Positions 15,872-25,702 are shown, counted from the first letter of the stretch. The stretch: DNA of 64,000 nucleotides from Kordiimonas marina (GCF_023006325.1 NZ_JAINDF010000002.1:618252-682251); one strand, 5' to 3'. Made by a program: numbers and translations. Notes: generated from the letters alone by a model not told the origin.

Positions 15872-17068
15872 ATGATGCTGTTCGACCGACTGTTTGGCCG
15901 TGGGGCCACCCCGAAATCGTTTGACGGAAAAGCTGAAGCCAAGGCGGAAAGTAGCTTAGGGACCCGCCCGGTTTTCAATCGGGTCGGGCCGGGGCAGGCG
16001 CTCTCGACCCCGCGCCGCTATGACCGGCTGGCTGATGAAGGCTACCGCCAGAATGTCGTCGCCTTCCGGGCGATCAACCTGGTGGCGCGTGCGGTCGCCA
16101 GCGTGCCGATCCAGCTTTTCAGGGGCGACATGGAGCTGACAGAACACCCGCTCCTGACCCTGATTCGCCGCCCCAACCCGCGTCTGAGGGGCGAGAATTT
16201 CCTCTATAACCTCGCCGGCTATTATCTGATCGCCGGCAATGCCTATGCGCTTTCGGTCGGCCCCGAACAGGGGGCCCCGAAGGAGCTGTGGCTCCTCCGC
16301 CCCGATACCATGGCGGTGATCGAAGGCGCCGACGGCCTGCCCGCGGGCTTCGAACAGCGTGTGGGCGGCAAGAAGCAGCGCTTCGCGGCCGAAAGCGTCC
16401 TGCATATGAAGACCTTCAACCCGCTCAGTGACTGGTACGGCATGGCGCCCCTAGAGGCCGCGGCCATGGCGGTCGATGCCCATAATGACGGCAGCCGCTG
16501 GAACCTGGCGCTGATCCAGAACGGCGGCACGCCGTCGGGTGTCCTCTATCAGGAAAACGCCGATGTCGCGCTCACCGATGAGCAGTTCAGCCATCTGAAG
16601 GCGCAGGTGGAAGACCGGCACACAGGCCCGGTGAACGCCGGGCGGCCGCTTCTGCTTGAAGGCGGGCTCAAGTGGCAGGACATGGGCATGAGCCCCAAGG
16701 ATATGGACTGGACCTCGGCCAAGAATATCTCGGCGCGGGAGATCGCGCTGGCGTTCGGGGTGCCGCCGCAAATGCTCGGCGTGCCGGACGCGCAGACCTA
16801 CTCCAACTATGCCGAGGCGCGGCAAAGCCTGTGGGAAGACACCGTCATCCCGCTTCTCCATGACATCCTCAACGAGCTCACCCACTGGCTCGGCCCCCGC
16901 TTCGGCGACGGGCTGACCTTCAAGGCCGACCTGGATGAAGTGCCCGCGCTCGAGGCCAAACGCGCCCAGAAATTCAACCGCATCAACTCGGCCGATTTCC
17001 TGACGAAAGATGAAAAACGCGCCGCCCTCGGCTGGGGCGCGGCCGACAAGAAGGATGAAAACGCATGA
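15872..17068 (+). CDS. HK97-type portal protein
   Basis: The 398-residue protein begins one base after the terminase stop, with AAGGA eight bases before ATG 15872. It has the HK97 portal family features: Arg-Gln-Asn-Val-Val-Ala-Phe-Arg-Ala-Ile-Asn-Leu near residue 56, Pro-Leu-Leu-Thr-Leu-Ile-Arg-Arg-Pro-Asn-Pro, the Gly-Asn-Ala-Tyr stretch and the helix after Ala-Phe-Gly-Val-Pro-Pro-Gln-Met-Leu-Gly. Twelve copies are expected to form the DNA channel at one capsid vertex. The stop overlaps the protease start by four bases. Confidence 0.95.
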   Translation: MMLFDRLFGRGATPKSFDGKAEAKAESSLGTRPVFNRVGPGQALSTPRRYDRLADEGYRQNVVAFRAINLVARAVASVPIQLFRGDMELTEHPLLTLIRRPNPRLRGENFLYNLAGYYLIAGNAYALSVGPEQGAPKELWLLRPDTMAVIEGADGLPAGFEQRVGGKKQRFAAESVLHMKTFNPLSDWYGMAPLEAAAMAVDAHNDGSRWNLALIQNGGTPSGVLYQENADVALTDEQFSHLKAQVEDRHTGPVNAGRPLLLEGGLKWQDMGMSPKDMDWTSAKNISAREIALAFGVPPQMLGVPDAQTYSNYAEARQSLWEDTVIPLLHDILNELTHWLGPRFGDGLTFKADLDEVPALEAKRAQKFNRINSADFLTKDEKRAALGWGAADKKDENA

Positions 17069-18057
17069 GCGAGATGGACACCATGGACCGCCATATCATC
17101 GAGCTGCCGCTTGAGGTCAAAACCGGGGATACGCCGGGCACGTTTGAGGGCTACGGCGCTATTTTCGGCAATGTCGACCGGGACGGCGATGTGGTCGCCA
17201 AGGGCGCGTTCGCTGATAGCCTGAAGGGCAATCTTCCTGCGCTTCTGTGGCAGCATAACGCCAAGGAACCGATCGGCCGCTTTGACGTGGTGCGTGAGGA
17301 CGACCGCGGCCTTTATGTCAAGGGCCGCCTGGCCATGACCGGCCGCGGGCTGGAGGCTTACGCGCTTCTGAAAATGGGCGCGCTCGATGGGCTTTCGATC
17401 GGCTTCGTCACCCGGGAGGCCGCACGTGACAGTGTTAGGGGCGTGCGCACCATCACCCGCGCGGACCTTATGGAAATCTCCCTCGTCACCTTCCCGGCCA
17501 ATGACCTGGCCCGCATCTCCAGCGTGAAAGGCAACAGAATGCAAGATGACATTACCGACGTGCGCACGTTCGAGCGTTTCCTGCGGGAAAACGGTTTCTC
17601 CCGCTCCCGCGCCAAAGCCGTCGCCACCAAGGGCTTCCGCGCCGGGGAACTGGAGACGGCGGATAGCACCGAGATCACCGGGATGGTCCAGCGTCTCAAG
17701 CGTAGCGCCATGCGGCTTGGCACCAAGGACTTCACGCAGGTAATGCGGGTTATCGCGACGGTATCACCGCCGTTTTTGCCGCCGAACTGGGGGGTATGGT
17801 ACCAGTCCGACACTCTCTACAGCCACCCAACGGACCCGACATCCCTGAGGCTCAGCTTCAGTGGCGAGTCCCAGGCTGAAGGGCCTGTGGAAGTGGAGGT
17901 GAAATATGTCGCACCCGAGGGCTATGTGACCAAGAAATTCCTGTCGCCGGTGACTGAGGAACTCCTGCTGGCGCCCAACACCTGGCAGAAAATCCAGATC
18001 CGGGCGCGCAGCCTGAGCGTGAATGGACAGATAATTCTGGTTCAGCTTCTTTCCTAG
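17065..18057 (+). CDS. HK97-type prohead protease with an extra C-terminal domain
   Basis: Residues 10-160 are the U35-type prohead protease, with catalytic candidates His64 (Trp-Gln-His-Asn), Ser111 (Asp-Gly-Leu-Ser-Ile-Gly-Phe) and Glu137 (Met-Glu-Ile-Ser-Leu). Residues 165-190 (Phe-Glu-Arg-Phe-Leu-Arg-Glu-Asn-Gly-Phe-Ser-Arg-Ser) are the usual C-terminal helix, after which family members normally stop. Here about 110 further residues follow, Trp/Tyr/Pro-rich with alternating strands from about 235, resembling a small beta-sandwich. The enzyme should trim the capsid N-terminus during maturation; the function of the added domain is unknown. It is next to a leftward cargo gene. Confidence 0.9.
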   Translation: MSEMDTMDRHIIELPLEVKTGDTPGTFEGYGAIFGNVDRDGDVVAKGAFADSLKGNLPALLWQHNAKEPIGRFDVVREDDRGLYVKGRLAMTGRGLEAYALLKMGALDGLSIGFVTREAARDSVRGVRTITRADLMEISLVTFPANDLARISSVKGNRMQDDITDVRTFERFLRENGFSRSRAKAVATKGFRAGELETADSTEITGMVQRLKRSAMRLGTKDFTQVMRVIATVSPPFLPPNWGVWYQSDTLYSHPTDPTSLRLSFSGESQAEGPVEVEVKYVAPEGYVTKKFLSPVTEELLLAPNTWQKIQIRARSLSVNGQIILVQLLS

Positions 18058-18088
18058 GCCGGGCACGGTTCTGAAAAGGAGCAGGGGC

Positions 18089-18928
18089 TTACTCGCCTTT
18101 CGGCCGTTTTTCCGTTTCCTTCATCTGGCGGACGATGTCGGGGTAGCCTTTCACATAGGCCTCCCAGTATTTCCGCGCCAGGGCATAGCCGGGGATATCC
18201 TCCGGCTTGCCGTCACGCGGCGTGCAGGCCTCCAGATGGCTGCCACCCGCCAGTTTGAAAGCCATGGAAAGGGCTTCGAGGCTGGTGGTCTCATTGGCGA
18301 GATAGCTGATATCAGGCAATAGCTCCGCATCCCCGCGGCTTCGGAAGGCTTGCACCTTGGCCTTGTCGACGGTGAAAATGCTGATACCGCGCCTTTGCAT
18401 GGCGAAGCTGCCGAACGCGCCCGTATGACCCTTGAGCGCGTCAGCGATGCGGCCACGCGCCTCCGGTGTGAACCAGATGTTGACGTCATACATGACCGGC
18501 ATGACATCCCCCGCCGGGATTTTGGACAGGCAAATGCGCTGGATATCCTTGCGGTTGAGGGTCGCCAGCGTCGGCGCGGCACGGAGCGTGATAAGCGGAA
18601 CATCGTCCCCGGGGTTCGGCGCATTCTCCGGGTCGTCGACATCAAACCGGTGGTTGGGGTCCAGCGAGATGGCGCGGTTCTCCCCGGTCCAGGGCAGGCC
18701 GTAGCGCGCCCCCTGTTTGAGGGCTTCCTTGTTCTCGCCCGACTGGGGCGGGGTTGCCGCTTTTCGGAGCGTCTCGAGCGTGGCCTGGTCTGCGGCTTCC
18801 TTCGCCGCTTGCTGGGCGGCTTTTTGGGCCAGCGCCGCAGGCGGAGCAGGCGCGGGGGCAGGGGAAAGCGTTTGAACCGCGGCATAAGCGGCAAGGGCCG
18901 TCAAAAGCCCGACGAAATATTTGATCAT
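18089..18928 (-). CDS. Membrane-anchored or periplasmic protein, inserted in reverse between protease and capsid
   Basis: The 279-residue product starts at ATG 18928 on the minus strand, with GGGGGAG seven bases upstream. It opens with a signal anchor (residues 3-22), then a Pro/Ala linker and an Ala/Gln-rich coiled stretch, and about 190 residues of globular domain. That domain has two Cys, in Ile-Cys-Leu-Ser-Lys and Glu-Ala-Cys-Thr-Pro, which may form a disulfide. No family is recognised. Its orientation against all structural genes and its export signal mark it as probable cargo (moron) expressed from its own promoter. Confidence 0.7.
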   Translation of the reverse strand: MIKYFVGLLTALAAYAAVQTLSPAPAPAPPAALAQKAAQQAAKEAADQATLETLRKAATPPQSGENKEALKQGARYGLPWTGENRAISLDPNHRFDVDDPENAPNPGDDVPLITLRAAPTLATLNRKDIQRICLSKIPAGDVMPVMYDVNIWFTPEARGRIADALKGHTGAFGSFAMQRRGISIFTVDKAKVQAFRSRGDAELLPDISYLANETTSLEALSMAFKLAGGSHLEACTPRDGKPEDIPGYALARKYWEAYVKGYPDIVRQMKETEKRPKGE

Positions 18929-19119
18929 GTTCAGTCTCCCCCGTCTTCTGTGATGGCCGCCATGGTAGGGCACCAGGCATCATGTGCAACAGGTAAGTGT
19001 ATTGCCCAGGGTCTTGGTGCCTGTGTGACGATCGCCCGATTGAAATTCAAATGTGTCTGGTTTGGAAGCTTAGGCAGCTAATTGGGGCGGAAATGAGAAC
19101 ATAACAGAAACATCTACGC

Positions 19120-19148
19120 TTGACAATTCACCCACGCGCGCCTCATCA
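19120..19148 (+). promoter_or_regulatory. Promoter candidate for the small secreted cargo gene
   Basis: A perfect -35 TTGACA (19120-19125) is followed at 17 bases by TCATCA, a weak -10, about 40 bases before the ATG of the secreted protein. An independent promoter fits a cargo gene lying between protease and capsid. Confidence 0.45.
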
Positions 19149-19187
19149 TCCACAACTATCGGATGATATTTATGGGGGAGTGACTTT

Positions 19188-19535
19188 ATGCGGAAAGTGA
19201 TTGCAGCGGCGGTTCTGGCGTTTTCGGTGGTGGGTGCCACGGCGCCTGCTTTGGCTGCGCCGTTCTGGAATTATCTGAAGACGGACCAACGCTGGCTCTA
19301 TATCGACTATAAAGGCAATCAGAGCCGTTATGCTCCGACGTCGGAGGAATGGCGCTTTTTGTGCACCTTCAAACAGCGGGTTGCTGAGCGGTTCAATCTG
19401 GATATGAAGAAGTTCACGCTTACGTCCGATGGGCGCAAGCTTTACCCGAACCCGGTTTCCGATAGTGGTGGACTTGTTCCCCTCAGTACCATCAAGATCG
19501 TCGAGACAGATTATTCCGACCAGTGCACGCGGTAG
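19188..19535 (+). CDS. Small secreted protein, probable cargo gene
   Basis: The 115-residue product has a clear Sec signal peptide: Arg-Lys, a hydrophobic core to residue 18, and cleavage after Ala-Leu-Ala-Ala near 24. The mature domain is about 90 residues, with aromatic residues near its start (Phe-Trp-Asn-Tyr, Arg-Trp-Leu-Tyr-Ile-Asp-Tyr) and two Cys (Leu-Cys-Thr-Phe, Asp-Gln-Cys). I know no family for it. It sits between protease and capsid, has its own putative promoter and a strong terminator behind it, and would be exported to the periplasm. Such placement is typical of lysogenic conversion genes. Confidence 0.72.
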   Translation: MRKVIAAAVLAFSVVGATAPALAAPFWNYLKTDQRWLYIDYKGNQSRYAPTSEEWRFLCTFKQRVAERFNLDMKKFTLTSDGRKLYPNPVSDSGGLVPLSTIKIVETDYSDQCTR

Positions 19536-19602
19536 CGGCCAGGGCTCTGGCGCGCTGACGTGCCCACCTAGCGTGAGCCCCTTTGCGGGGTAGCAAGTTC
19601 CC

Positions 19603-19645
19603 AAACCCGCCCCACCGGTGAGATGCCGGTGGGGCGGGTTTTTCT
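19603..19645 (+). terminator. Strong intrinsic terminator before the capsid gene
   Basis: AAACCCGCCCCACCGG pairs perfectly with CCGGTGGGGCGGGTTT (16 base pairs, seven-base loop), followed by TTCT. It isolates the cargo gene from the capsid operon. Confidence 0.9.
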
Positions 19646-19767
19646 ATGGCCTGTTCCCATGGTCTGCGTGAGGCAGGCGGACAAGCCTGATCCTCATGCG
19701 CTGCCGGGCCCAGCCCGCGCGGGCGCCTAATCTCATACAATGTGACCAGAATCTGAAAGGACATGTC

Positions 19768-20895
19768 ATGGATATGACGGACCTCAAGTCCGCCATCGAC
19801 GATTATTCGTCGACGGCTGAACAGTGCATCCTCGGCTTCAAGGACCGCCTGGATGCCATCGAAACCAAGATGGCCCGCCCGGGGGCGGCATCTGACCAGT
19901 TTTCCAGCTCGGACGCCGAACATAAGTCGGCTTTCCTGCAGGGCTTTATCCAGAAAGGCAACACTGACCGCCTGAAGGCGCTGGAAGCCAAGGGGCTCAC
20001 CACCGTGCCGGGCAGTGACGGTAGCTACGCCGTGCCCACCGTGATCGATACAGAAATCGAGAAGCAACTCCGCGTGCTGTCGCCGATGCGCAAACTCGTC
20101 AAGGTCAAGACCATCGAGACCAGCGACTATAAGCGCCTCGTCAATATCGGCGGTACTGGCTCCGGCTGGGTCGGTGAAACCGGTACGCGCGTTGATACCA
20201 ATACGCCGACGCTCAAGCATGTCACCATCACCCCGGGTGAGATTTATGCCAACGCGGCCGCAACCCAGCGCGCGCTTGATGACATGCAGTTCGACGCCGA
20301 AGCCTGGCTCAACGAAGAAGTCGCTGAAGAATTCGCCGTGCAGGAAGGCTCGGCTATCGTGAATGGCGACGGTGTCAACAAGCCGACGGGCTTCCTGACC
20401 CACACCCCCAGCGCACTGGCCGATGGCGCCCGCACGTTCGGGGATATCCAGTATGTGCCCACCGGCACGGACGGTGCGTTTGATGCCACCTCGCCCGCCG
20501 ATGTGCTGGTTGACCTGGTCCATACGCTGAACCCGCGCTACCGCCAGGGTGCGACCTTCGTGATGAATTCGAAGACGCTGGCGCTGGTGCGCAAGTTCAA
20601 GGACACCAACGGCAACTTCATCTGGATGCCGGGCCTGGCCGCGGGCCAGCCGGATATGCTGCTGGGTTATCCGGTCGCTGAGGTTGAGGACATGCCGGAT
20701 GTGGCTTCGGGCTCGCTCTCGGTTGCCTTCGGTAACTTCGAGCGCGCCTATACGCTGGTGGAACGCACCGGCACCCGCGTCCTGCGTGACCCCTACACCG
20801 ACAAGCCGAATGTGCATTTCTATGCCACACGGCGTGTGGGCGGCGAGCTCGTCAATGATGCGGCGCTCAAGCTGCTGCAATTCTCTATCGCCTAA
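19768..20895 (+). CDS. HK97-type major capsid protein
   Basis: The 375-residue protein starts at ATG 19768, with AAAGGA eight bases upstream. Residues 1-75 form a short helical delta domain (Ala-Ile-Asp-Asp-Tyr, then Arg-Leu-Asp-Ala-Ile-Glu), which the upstream protease should remove. The body has the HK97-fold signatures: Val-Pro-Gly-Ser-Asp-Gly-Ser-Tyr-Ala-Val-Pro, the long E-loop strand, Trp-Val-Gly-Glu-Thr, Glu-Glu-Phe-Ala-Val-Gln-Glu-Gly-Ser-Ala and Gly-Asp-Gly-Val-Asn-Lys-Pro-Thr-Gly. It forms the icosahedral shell. There is no separate scaffold gene, as expected for this type. Confidence 0.95.
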   Translation: MDMTDLKSAIDDYSSTAEQCILGFKDRLDAIETKMARPGAASDQFSSSDAEHKSAFLQGFIQKGNTDRLKALEAKGLTTVPGSDGSYAVPTVIDTEIEKQLRVLSPMRKLVKVKTIETSDYKRLVNIGGTGSGWVGETGTRVDTNTPTLKHVTITPGEIYANAAATQRALDDMQFDAEAWLNEEVAEEFAVQEGSAIVNGDGVNKPTGFLTHTPSALADGARTFGDIQYVPTGTDGAFDATSPADVLVDLVHTLNPRYRQGATFVMNSKTLALVRKFKDTNGNFIWMPGLAAGQPDMLLGYPVAEVEDMPDVASGSLSVAFGNFERAYTLVERTGTRVLRDPYTDKPNVHFYATRRVGGELVNDAALKLLQFSIA

Positions 20896-20921
20896 AGCGG
20901 CCCTCTAACCAACCTTCACGG

Positions 20922-20953
20922 AAAGGGGTGGCCGATGGCGGCTGCCCCTTTTT
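20922..20953 (+). terminator. Hairpin terminator between capsid and fibre genes
   Basis: AAAGGGG...CCCCTTT stem with inner GCC/GGC pairs and five T, 27 bases after the capsid stop. It would reduce read-through from the highly expressed capsid gene. Confidence 0.65.
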
Positions 20954-20989
20954 CCTTTCGCCCCACTACCAGACAGAAGAGGCCTGATC

Positions 20990-23900
20990 ATGCTCGCAAA
21001 CCGGGTGCGCGAATATTCAACCACGGTCGGAACCGGCGACCTGACCCTCATGGGTGCCATGACCGGCTTTGTCCGCTTCTCCGACGCCTTCGGCCTCGGC
21101 GATCAGGTCGCCTATGTCATCGAGGACGGCGGTAACTTTGAGGTCGGCACCGGGACGCTGACGGCCGCCGACACGCTGGCGCGGACGTCCGTTCTGGAGA
21201 CGCTGGAAGGCGGGGTGCACACCAAGGGTGTGGGCGCAGGCCCGATCACCCTCAGCGGTAATGCCCGTATCCTGTGCACGCTGACCACCGAATATATCAC
21301 CGACCCGGACAAGCAGGCGGACATCATCCGCGAACTGACCCCGGGCGCGGGCGTGACGGTGGAAGACGTGCTCATCAAGGCAGGGGATGTGACGGCCCTG
21401 GATGTCGGCACGCAGACGGCGGCAGTGGCTGGCACGCTCACCGTGGGCGGTGCTTTCACGGCCTCGGGCCCGGTGACGGTCAATAACGATTTCACGGTGG
21501 CCGGTACGATGACGGTGAACGGTGACCTGGTGACCAACACCAGTTACCAGGTGGCGATCGGCGACAGCATTCTGGAGCTCAATGCCGGCCTCACCGGCGC
21601 GCCGACCACCGATGCCGGGCTGCTCATCAACAGGGGGACGTCCCCCAATGTGTCGTTCGAATGGATCGAAAGCCTCGGCCAGTGGCAGGCATCCAATGAC
21701 CTCGACGTCATCGGCGCGCTATCGGCCACATCGCTCACTGTCACGGGCGATATTGCCGCCGACGCGGGTGCGCTGACTGGCGCGCTTTCGGTCGGTGGGC
21801 AGATCACGACGCCGAATGGCACGGCGGCCGCGCCTTTTATCGCCCCGATCACGGAAACCAATTCTGGCCTTTATCGGATCGCAGGCGGCACGCTCGGCGT
21901 GTCGCTTCTCGGGACGGAAGTCGTGCGCTTTGACGGGGGCGGTCTGCAAGTGAAGGGGACGGGCGCTGTGCGCGTCGGCGGCGGAACGGCAGCAACACCC
22001 GGTTTTTGCTTTGTCGGCGCAACCGATATGGGCATGAGCAACCTCGGTGGCGACCTTGCCCTCTCGGCGGCAGGGCTCGAAGGCATGCGCGTGATGGCGT
22101 CCGATCAGTCCGTCCGGGCGATCAGCGGCTTGACTGTGGGTAATACCACGAACCTTGTGGCAAATGCGGACTTTGTTGTCCAAGGCTCGCGCGCCGCCAA
22201 GATCGGCGGCACAGGTCCCAACTATTACACCTATTTCCAGACGGACAGCGGCACGAGCAAGGGCTCGATCGGCGCGCTTTCTGCCTCCTTCCGGGTCCAG
22301 GCGCTTAGCTCTATGCCGCTGGAACTGTTCAATACGCAAGGGCTCGGCTTGACGGTTGACAACGCCACCGGTAATGCGTCCTTTGACGCTGATGTTGGGG
22401 TCGCTGGCAACCTTGCAACCACCGGCGCCATGTCTGCCGCAACAGCTGAAATCAGTGGCGGCGCTCAGGTTACCGGTGGTGGACTTTGGGTGAAGGGGCA
22501 GGCCCTCGGCACCCTCACCGGCGCGGGTGTGCTGATCGACAATCCCGCCACGGGCACGCGGATTGGCGCTTATGATGCCGATCTCGCTCAGTGGCAAACG
22601 CTTTATCTTAACAATGACGCCCTGACCCTGGAGCCGGGCACAGCCGGTGCGACCTTCGCGGGGCCGATCTCTGTCGCGGGACTGGCGAGCCTTGCCAATA
22701 TCAAGGGGGCGTCCGCTAGTGGCCTGTTAACCCTTTCGGGCTCGTCGACGGGAACCACCTTCGGGGCGAATATTCAGCTTTACGCCGAGGGCAATTTAAC
22801 TAACCCGGGCGATATGGTCTTCCGGTCCAATTCGAACCCATGGCTTTCGTGGAGTAGCACGAACCAAATCGCGACCTTCACCTTGGGAGGGTCGGAGCTT
22901 GCACACTTCGACGTTAACGGCCTTGATGTGACTGGCGCGATACGGGTTGCCGCTGGGCTCGCGACGTATCCGGGCTACAGGTTTAGGACCGACGCTTCCA
23001 CCGGCCTTTATAGCATCGCGTCCGGCATCCTCGGCGTTGCGGCACTTGGTGCCGAACAGGCGCGGTTTGACGGCAACACGGGCAAAGCCACCTTTGCGGG
23101 CAGTATCATTAGCGGTAATGCCATTACCGCTGTTAACGACATCACCGCAGGGGGCAGCGTAAAAGCGCTCAATGCCATTATTTCTGGGTCCATCTTTCGC
23201 GGCGGTGGCGCGGGCATTCTCGGGATCGGCGGCGGCACAACCTATAACGTGGGTGGCCGCTGGTTTTTGTATGGTGAAAGCCACGCAACCCAGGCCAATG
23301 ACATCGAAGCATATGCTGGCGCTGTTAAGGTCCTTCAATATGATGATAGCGCTACCTTGTGGGACTTCTTCAAGAATGTGCGCCATAAAAAGCGGACATA
23401 CATCGGCGACACCGCAACCGGGCAGTTCGCGACGACCTATTACCCGGACACAGCAACCTACAGCATTTTCCACGTTAAGAACGACCTCAACCGGCTGTCC
23501 ATCGGTTATGGAGGCGATGCCTACACCTCGTTCACCGAAGCGCTCGGGATCACCAATAGCGGCGGCCTTGAGGTCGCAGGCGGGGGTGCATTTGGTGGCA
23601 ACGTAACAATCGCCAATGTCGCGCCCAAAATCACCTTTCAAGACACCGACCAGGGGACTGGTGCAGAAACGGTAATCGATGCCCAAAATGGCAACCTCAC
23701 GCTCGATATTGACCGCCTGAACACGGGGGGGAGTTCCTTCGCTATTAAGAAGCGTGGGGTCACTGTCTTGAGTATTGGCACGGACGATAATGCTAACTTC
23801 TCAGGCAATATCGGCACGACTGCCAATCTCGGGCTCGGCATCAACTCCACCGCTCCGGCTGTCATGCTGGATGTTGACACCGGCAATCACCAAACGCTTG

Positions 23901-25702
23901 CTTGTACCATGCGGGGCCGGTCGGCATTCGGTCTGGTCGACCGAGGCGCCCTGGTCAACATTGCCAACCGCTCGACAGTTTCCAACATCGGGCTTCTGAT
24001 CGAAGGAACTTCCGGCCAGACGGGCGACCTCATCCAGGTCCGCAGTGTCAATGCGGGTGTGGCGGACCTCTTCGCGGTCTCGCCGGCGGGTGATGTGTCA
24101 GTTGGTGGGGCTCTATCTGCAAGCGGTAATATCACCACGGCTGCGAACCTTTCGGGGGCGGCTGGATACCTCGCCGACCATCTATACATGAACGAAGCCA
24201 AAGGCTTGTATTGGGGCTCGTCGCTGGCAATTACCGGCAGCTCTACCGGACAAACCCTGTCGTTCACCACAAACGGCGTGGAGCGGGTTACTATCGGCCC
24301 CGGAGGCCTGTTGACGGTTGGCGGCGACCTGACGATCGGAGACCTTAAGGGGGTCAGGACCGCCAGTGATACGGGCAATTTGAATATTTCGGGCGGTTCT
24401 TCTAGTACAACTGGCGCGAATATCCAGTTGTTCGGCGGGAGCCAAGCCACAACGCCGAACTATCTCAATTTCAGGATCGGCACGACGATTGTCGGGCAGT
24501 TTAACCCGTCTGTGAACCTGTGGGACTTCCAAAGCTATAATATGTCTGTGGGTGGCTTGTTCACCGCCAGTGGCGGGGCAACCGTACAAGCAACAGCGAA
24601 TAGCACCGTCACCAACGCCCTCGACCTGAAACAACTCGACGGCACGCTTGCGGGCGGCGTCGCGGTTAACGCCGGTGGAATTGTGGGTTGGAACGCGACG
24701 AACTACCACATCTTCAACATCGGTGGGGCCGAGGTCGGGCGCTTTGACGCTTTCGGGCTCGGGCTGAGTTCGAAGTTTGTCGCGGATGGCGGCGCAAAGC
24801 TCAGTGTTCAAAACGCCGTCGATGGAACAAGCGCCTATGGCTTATGGTTGTGGTCGTCGCTTGACAGTAGCTATGCGATCTATATGGCTTCCGCTGGGGC
24901 CGGTAAGTCCCTTGCAAACGGGATTGCGGCGGCGGCGCTAGATGGCCGCGTCGGGGTCCATGTTCGAAACCGCGTTTATAACCACGCAACGCAAGGCTAT
25001 CTGTGGGAGAACAGCACAGAAATCGCCTTGATGTCCCTGACCGCTGATACTGGCGATCTCTATACGCTCGGCTCGGTAAATGCGGGTGCTGGCCTCACGG
25101 TCGGCGGTGATATTACCCGGTCGGACGACACAGGCGTCTTGTATGTGTCCGGGGGAAGCGCAGTTAATAGTGGTGCAAATGTCGTAAGCTATGCGGGCAC
25201 GCACGCCACGCAAGCCGGGGATATGTACTTCCGGGACGGTTCGTCCGCTTGGTTCTGGTATGACGCCGATGCGGTACAAGGAACGACTGGTGTTATAAAC
25301 ATCTACAAGGACACCAACTTTAACAACAATATTGCCGCCAATGTCGGAACCTTCGCAACGGTCCACTCGACAGGGAACGTGGCGGTAGACGGCATCCTGC
25401 GTCTCGGAGCGCCCACGACCCTTACGATAGCGGCCGGCGTAGTGACGATCACAAAGTCACTTCACGACGTCGACACCGAAGCGGCGGCGGCAACGGACAC
25501 GCTGACCCGGATCAATGGCGGTGTGGACGGTGACGAGCTGACGCTTGTCCTCACGAACGGAACGCGGATTGTCACGATTAATAACTCCGACAATATCCGC
25601 CTTGCCTCCGGCACCTTCACCTTTGCCACCACAGACGACACGATCACCTTTGTAAACCGTGGCGGTGTATGGCGCGAGAAGGGCCGGTCCATCAATAGTT
25701 AA
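20990..25702 (+). CDS. 1570-residue repetitive head-fibre or receptor-binding protein
   Basis: Residues 1-110 are a compact N-terminal domain found on many alphaproteobacterial phage fibres (Val-Arg-Glu-Tyr-Ser-Thr-Thr-Val-Gly-Thr-Gly, then Leu-Ala-Arg-Thr-Ser-Val-Leu). About 1,350 residues of beta-rich repeats follow, with recurring Leu-Thr-Val-Gly-Gly, Ala-Ser-Gly and Thr-Gly-Ala-Asn-Ile-Gln elements, the pattern of a trimeric beta-prism fibre. The last 100 residues (Leu-Thr-Arg-Ile-Asn-Gly-Gly-Val-Asp-Gly-Asp) form a small cap or trimerisation domain seen on other tail fibres. It lies directly behind the capsid gene, not beside the tail tip, so attachment to the head is likely. Codon use turns AT-richer after about 22,700. 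Confidence 0.8.
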   Translation: MLANRVREYSTTVGTGDLTLMGAMTGFVRFSDAFGLGDQVAYVIEDGGNFEVGTGTLTAADTLARTSVLETLEGGVHTKGVGAGPITLSGNARILCTLTTEYITDPDKQADIIRELTPGAGVTVEDVLIKAGDVTALDVGTQTAAVAGTLTVGGAFTASGPVTVNNDFTVAGTMTVNGDLVTNTSYQVAIGDSILELNAGLTGAPTTDAGLLINRGTSPNVSFEWIESLGQWQASNDLDVIGALSATSLTVTGDIAADAGALTGALSVGGQITTPNGTAAAPFIAPITETNSGLYRIAGGTLGVSLLGTEVVRFDGGGLQVKGTGAVRVGGGTAATPGFCFVGATDMGMSNLGGDLALSAAGLEGMRVMASDQSVRAISGLTVGNTTNLVANADFVVQGSRAAKIGGTGPNYYTYFQTDSGTSKGSIGALSASFRVQALSSMPLELFNTQGLGLTVDNATGNASFDADVGVAGNLATTGAMSAATAEISGGAQVTGGGLWVKGQALGTLTGAGVLIDNPATGTRIGAYDADLAQWQTLYLNNDALTLEPGTAGATFAGPISVAGLASLANIKGASASGLLTLSGSSTGTTFGANIQLYAEGNLTNPGDMVFRSNSNPWLSWSSTNQIATFTLGGSELAHFDVNGLDVTGAIRVAAGLATYPGYRFRTDASTGLYSIASGILGVAALGAEQARFDGNTGKATFAGSIISGNAITAVNDITAGGSVKALNAIISGSIFRGGGAGILGIGGGTTYNVGGRWFLYGESHATQANDIEAYAGAVKVLQYDDSATLWDFFKNVRHKKRTYIGDTATGQFATTYYPDTATYSIFHVKNDLNRLSIGYGGDAYTSFTEALGITNSGGLEVAGGGAFGGNVTIANVAPKITFQDTDQGTGAETVIDAQNGNLTLDIDRLNTGGSSFAIKKRGVTVLSIGTDDNANFSGNIGTTANLGLGINSTAPAVMLDVDTGNHQTLACTMRGRSAFGLVDRGALVNIANRSTVSNIGLLIEGTSGQTGDLIQVRSVNAGVADLFAVSPAGDVSVGGALSASGNITTAANLSGAAGYLADHLYMNEAKGLYWGSSLAITGSSTGQTLSFTTNGVERVTIGPGGLLTVGGDLTIGDLKGVRTASDTGNLNISGGSSSTTGANIQLFGGSQATTPNYLNFRIGTTIVGQFNPSVNLWDFQSYNMSVGGLFTASGGATVQATANSTVTNALDLKQLDGTLAGGVAVNAGGIVGWNATNYHIFNIGGAEVGRFDAFGLGLSSKFVADGGAKLSVQNAVDGTSAYGLWLWSSLDSSYAIYMASAGAGKSLANGIAAAALDGRVGVHVRNRVYNHATQGYLWENSTEIALMSLTADTGDLYTLGSVNAGAGLTVGGDITRSDDTGVLYVSGGSAVNSGANVVSYAGTHATQAGDMYFRDGSSAWFWYDADAVQGTTGVINIYKDTNFNNNIAANVGTFATVHSTGNVAVDGILRLGAPTTLTIAAGVVTITKSLHDVDTEAAAATDTLTRINGGVDGDELTLVLTNGTRIVTINNSDNIRLASGTFTFATTDDTITFVNRGGVWREKGRSINS

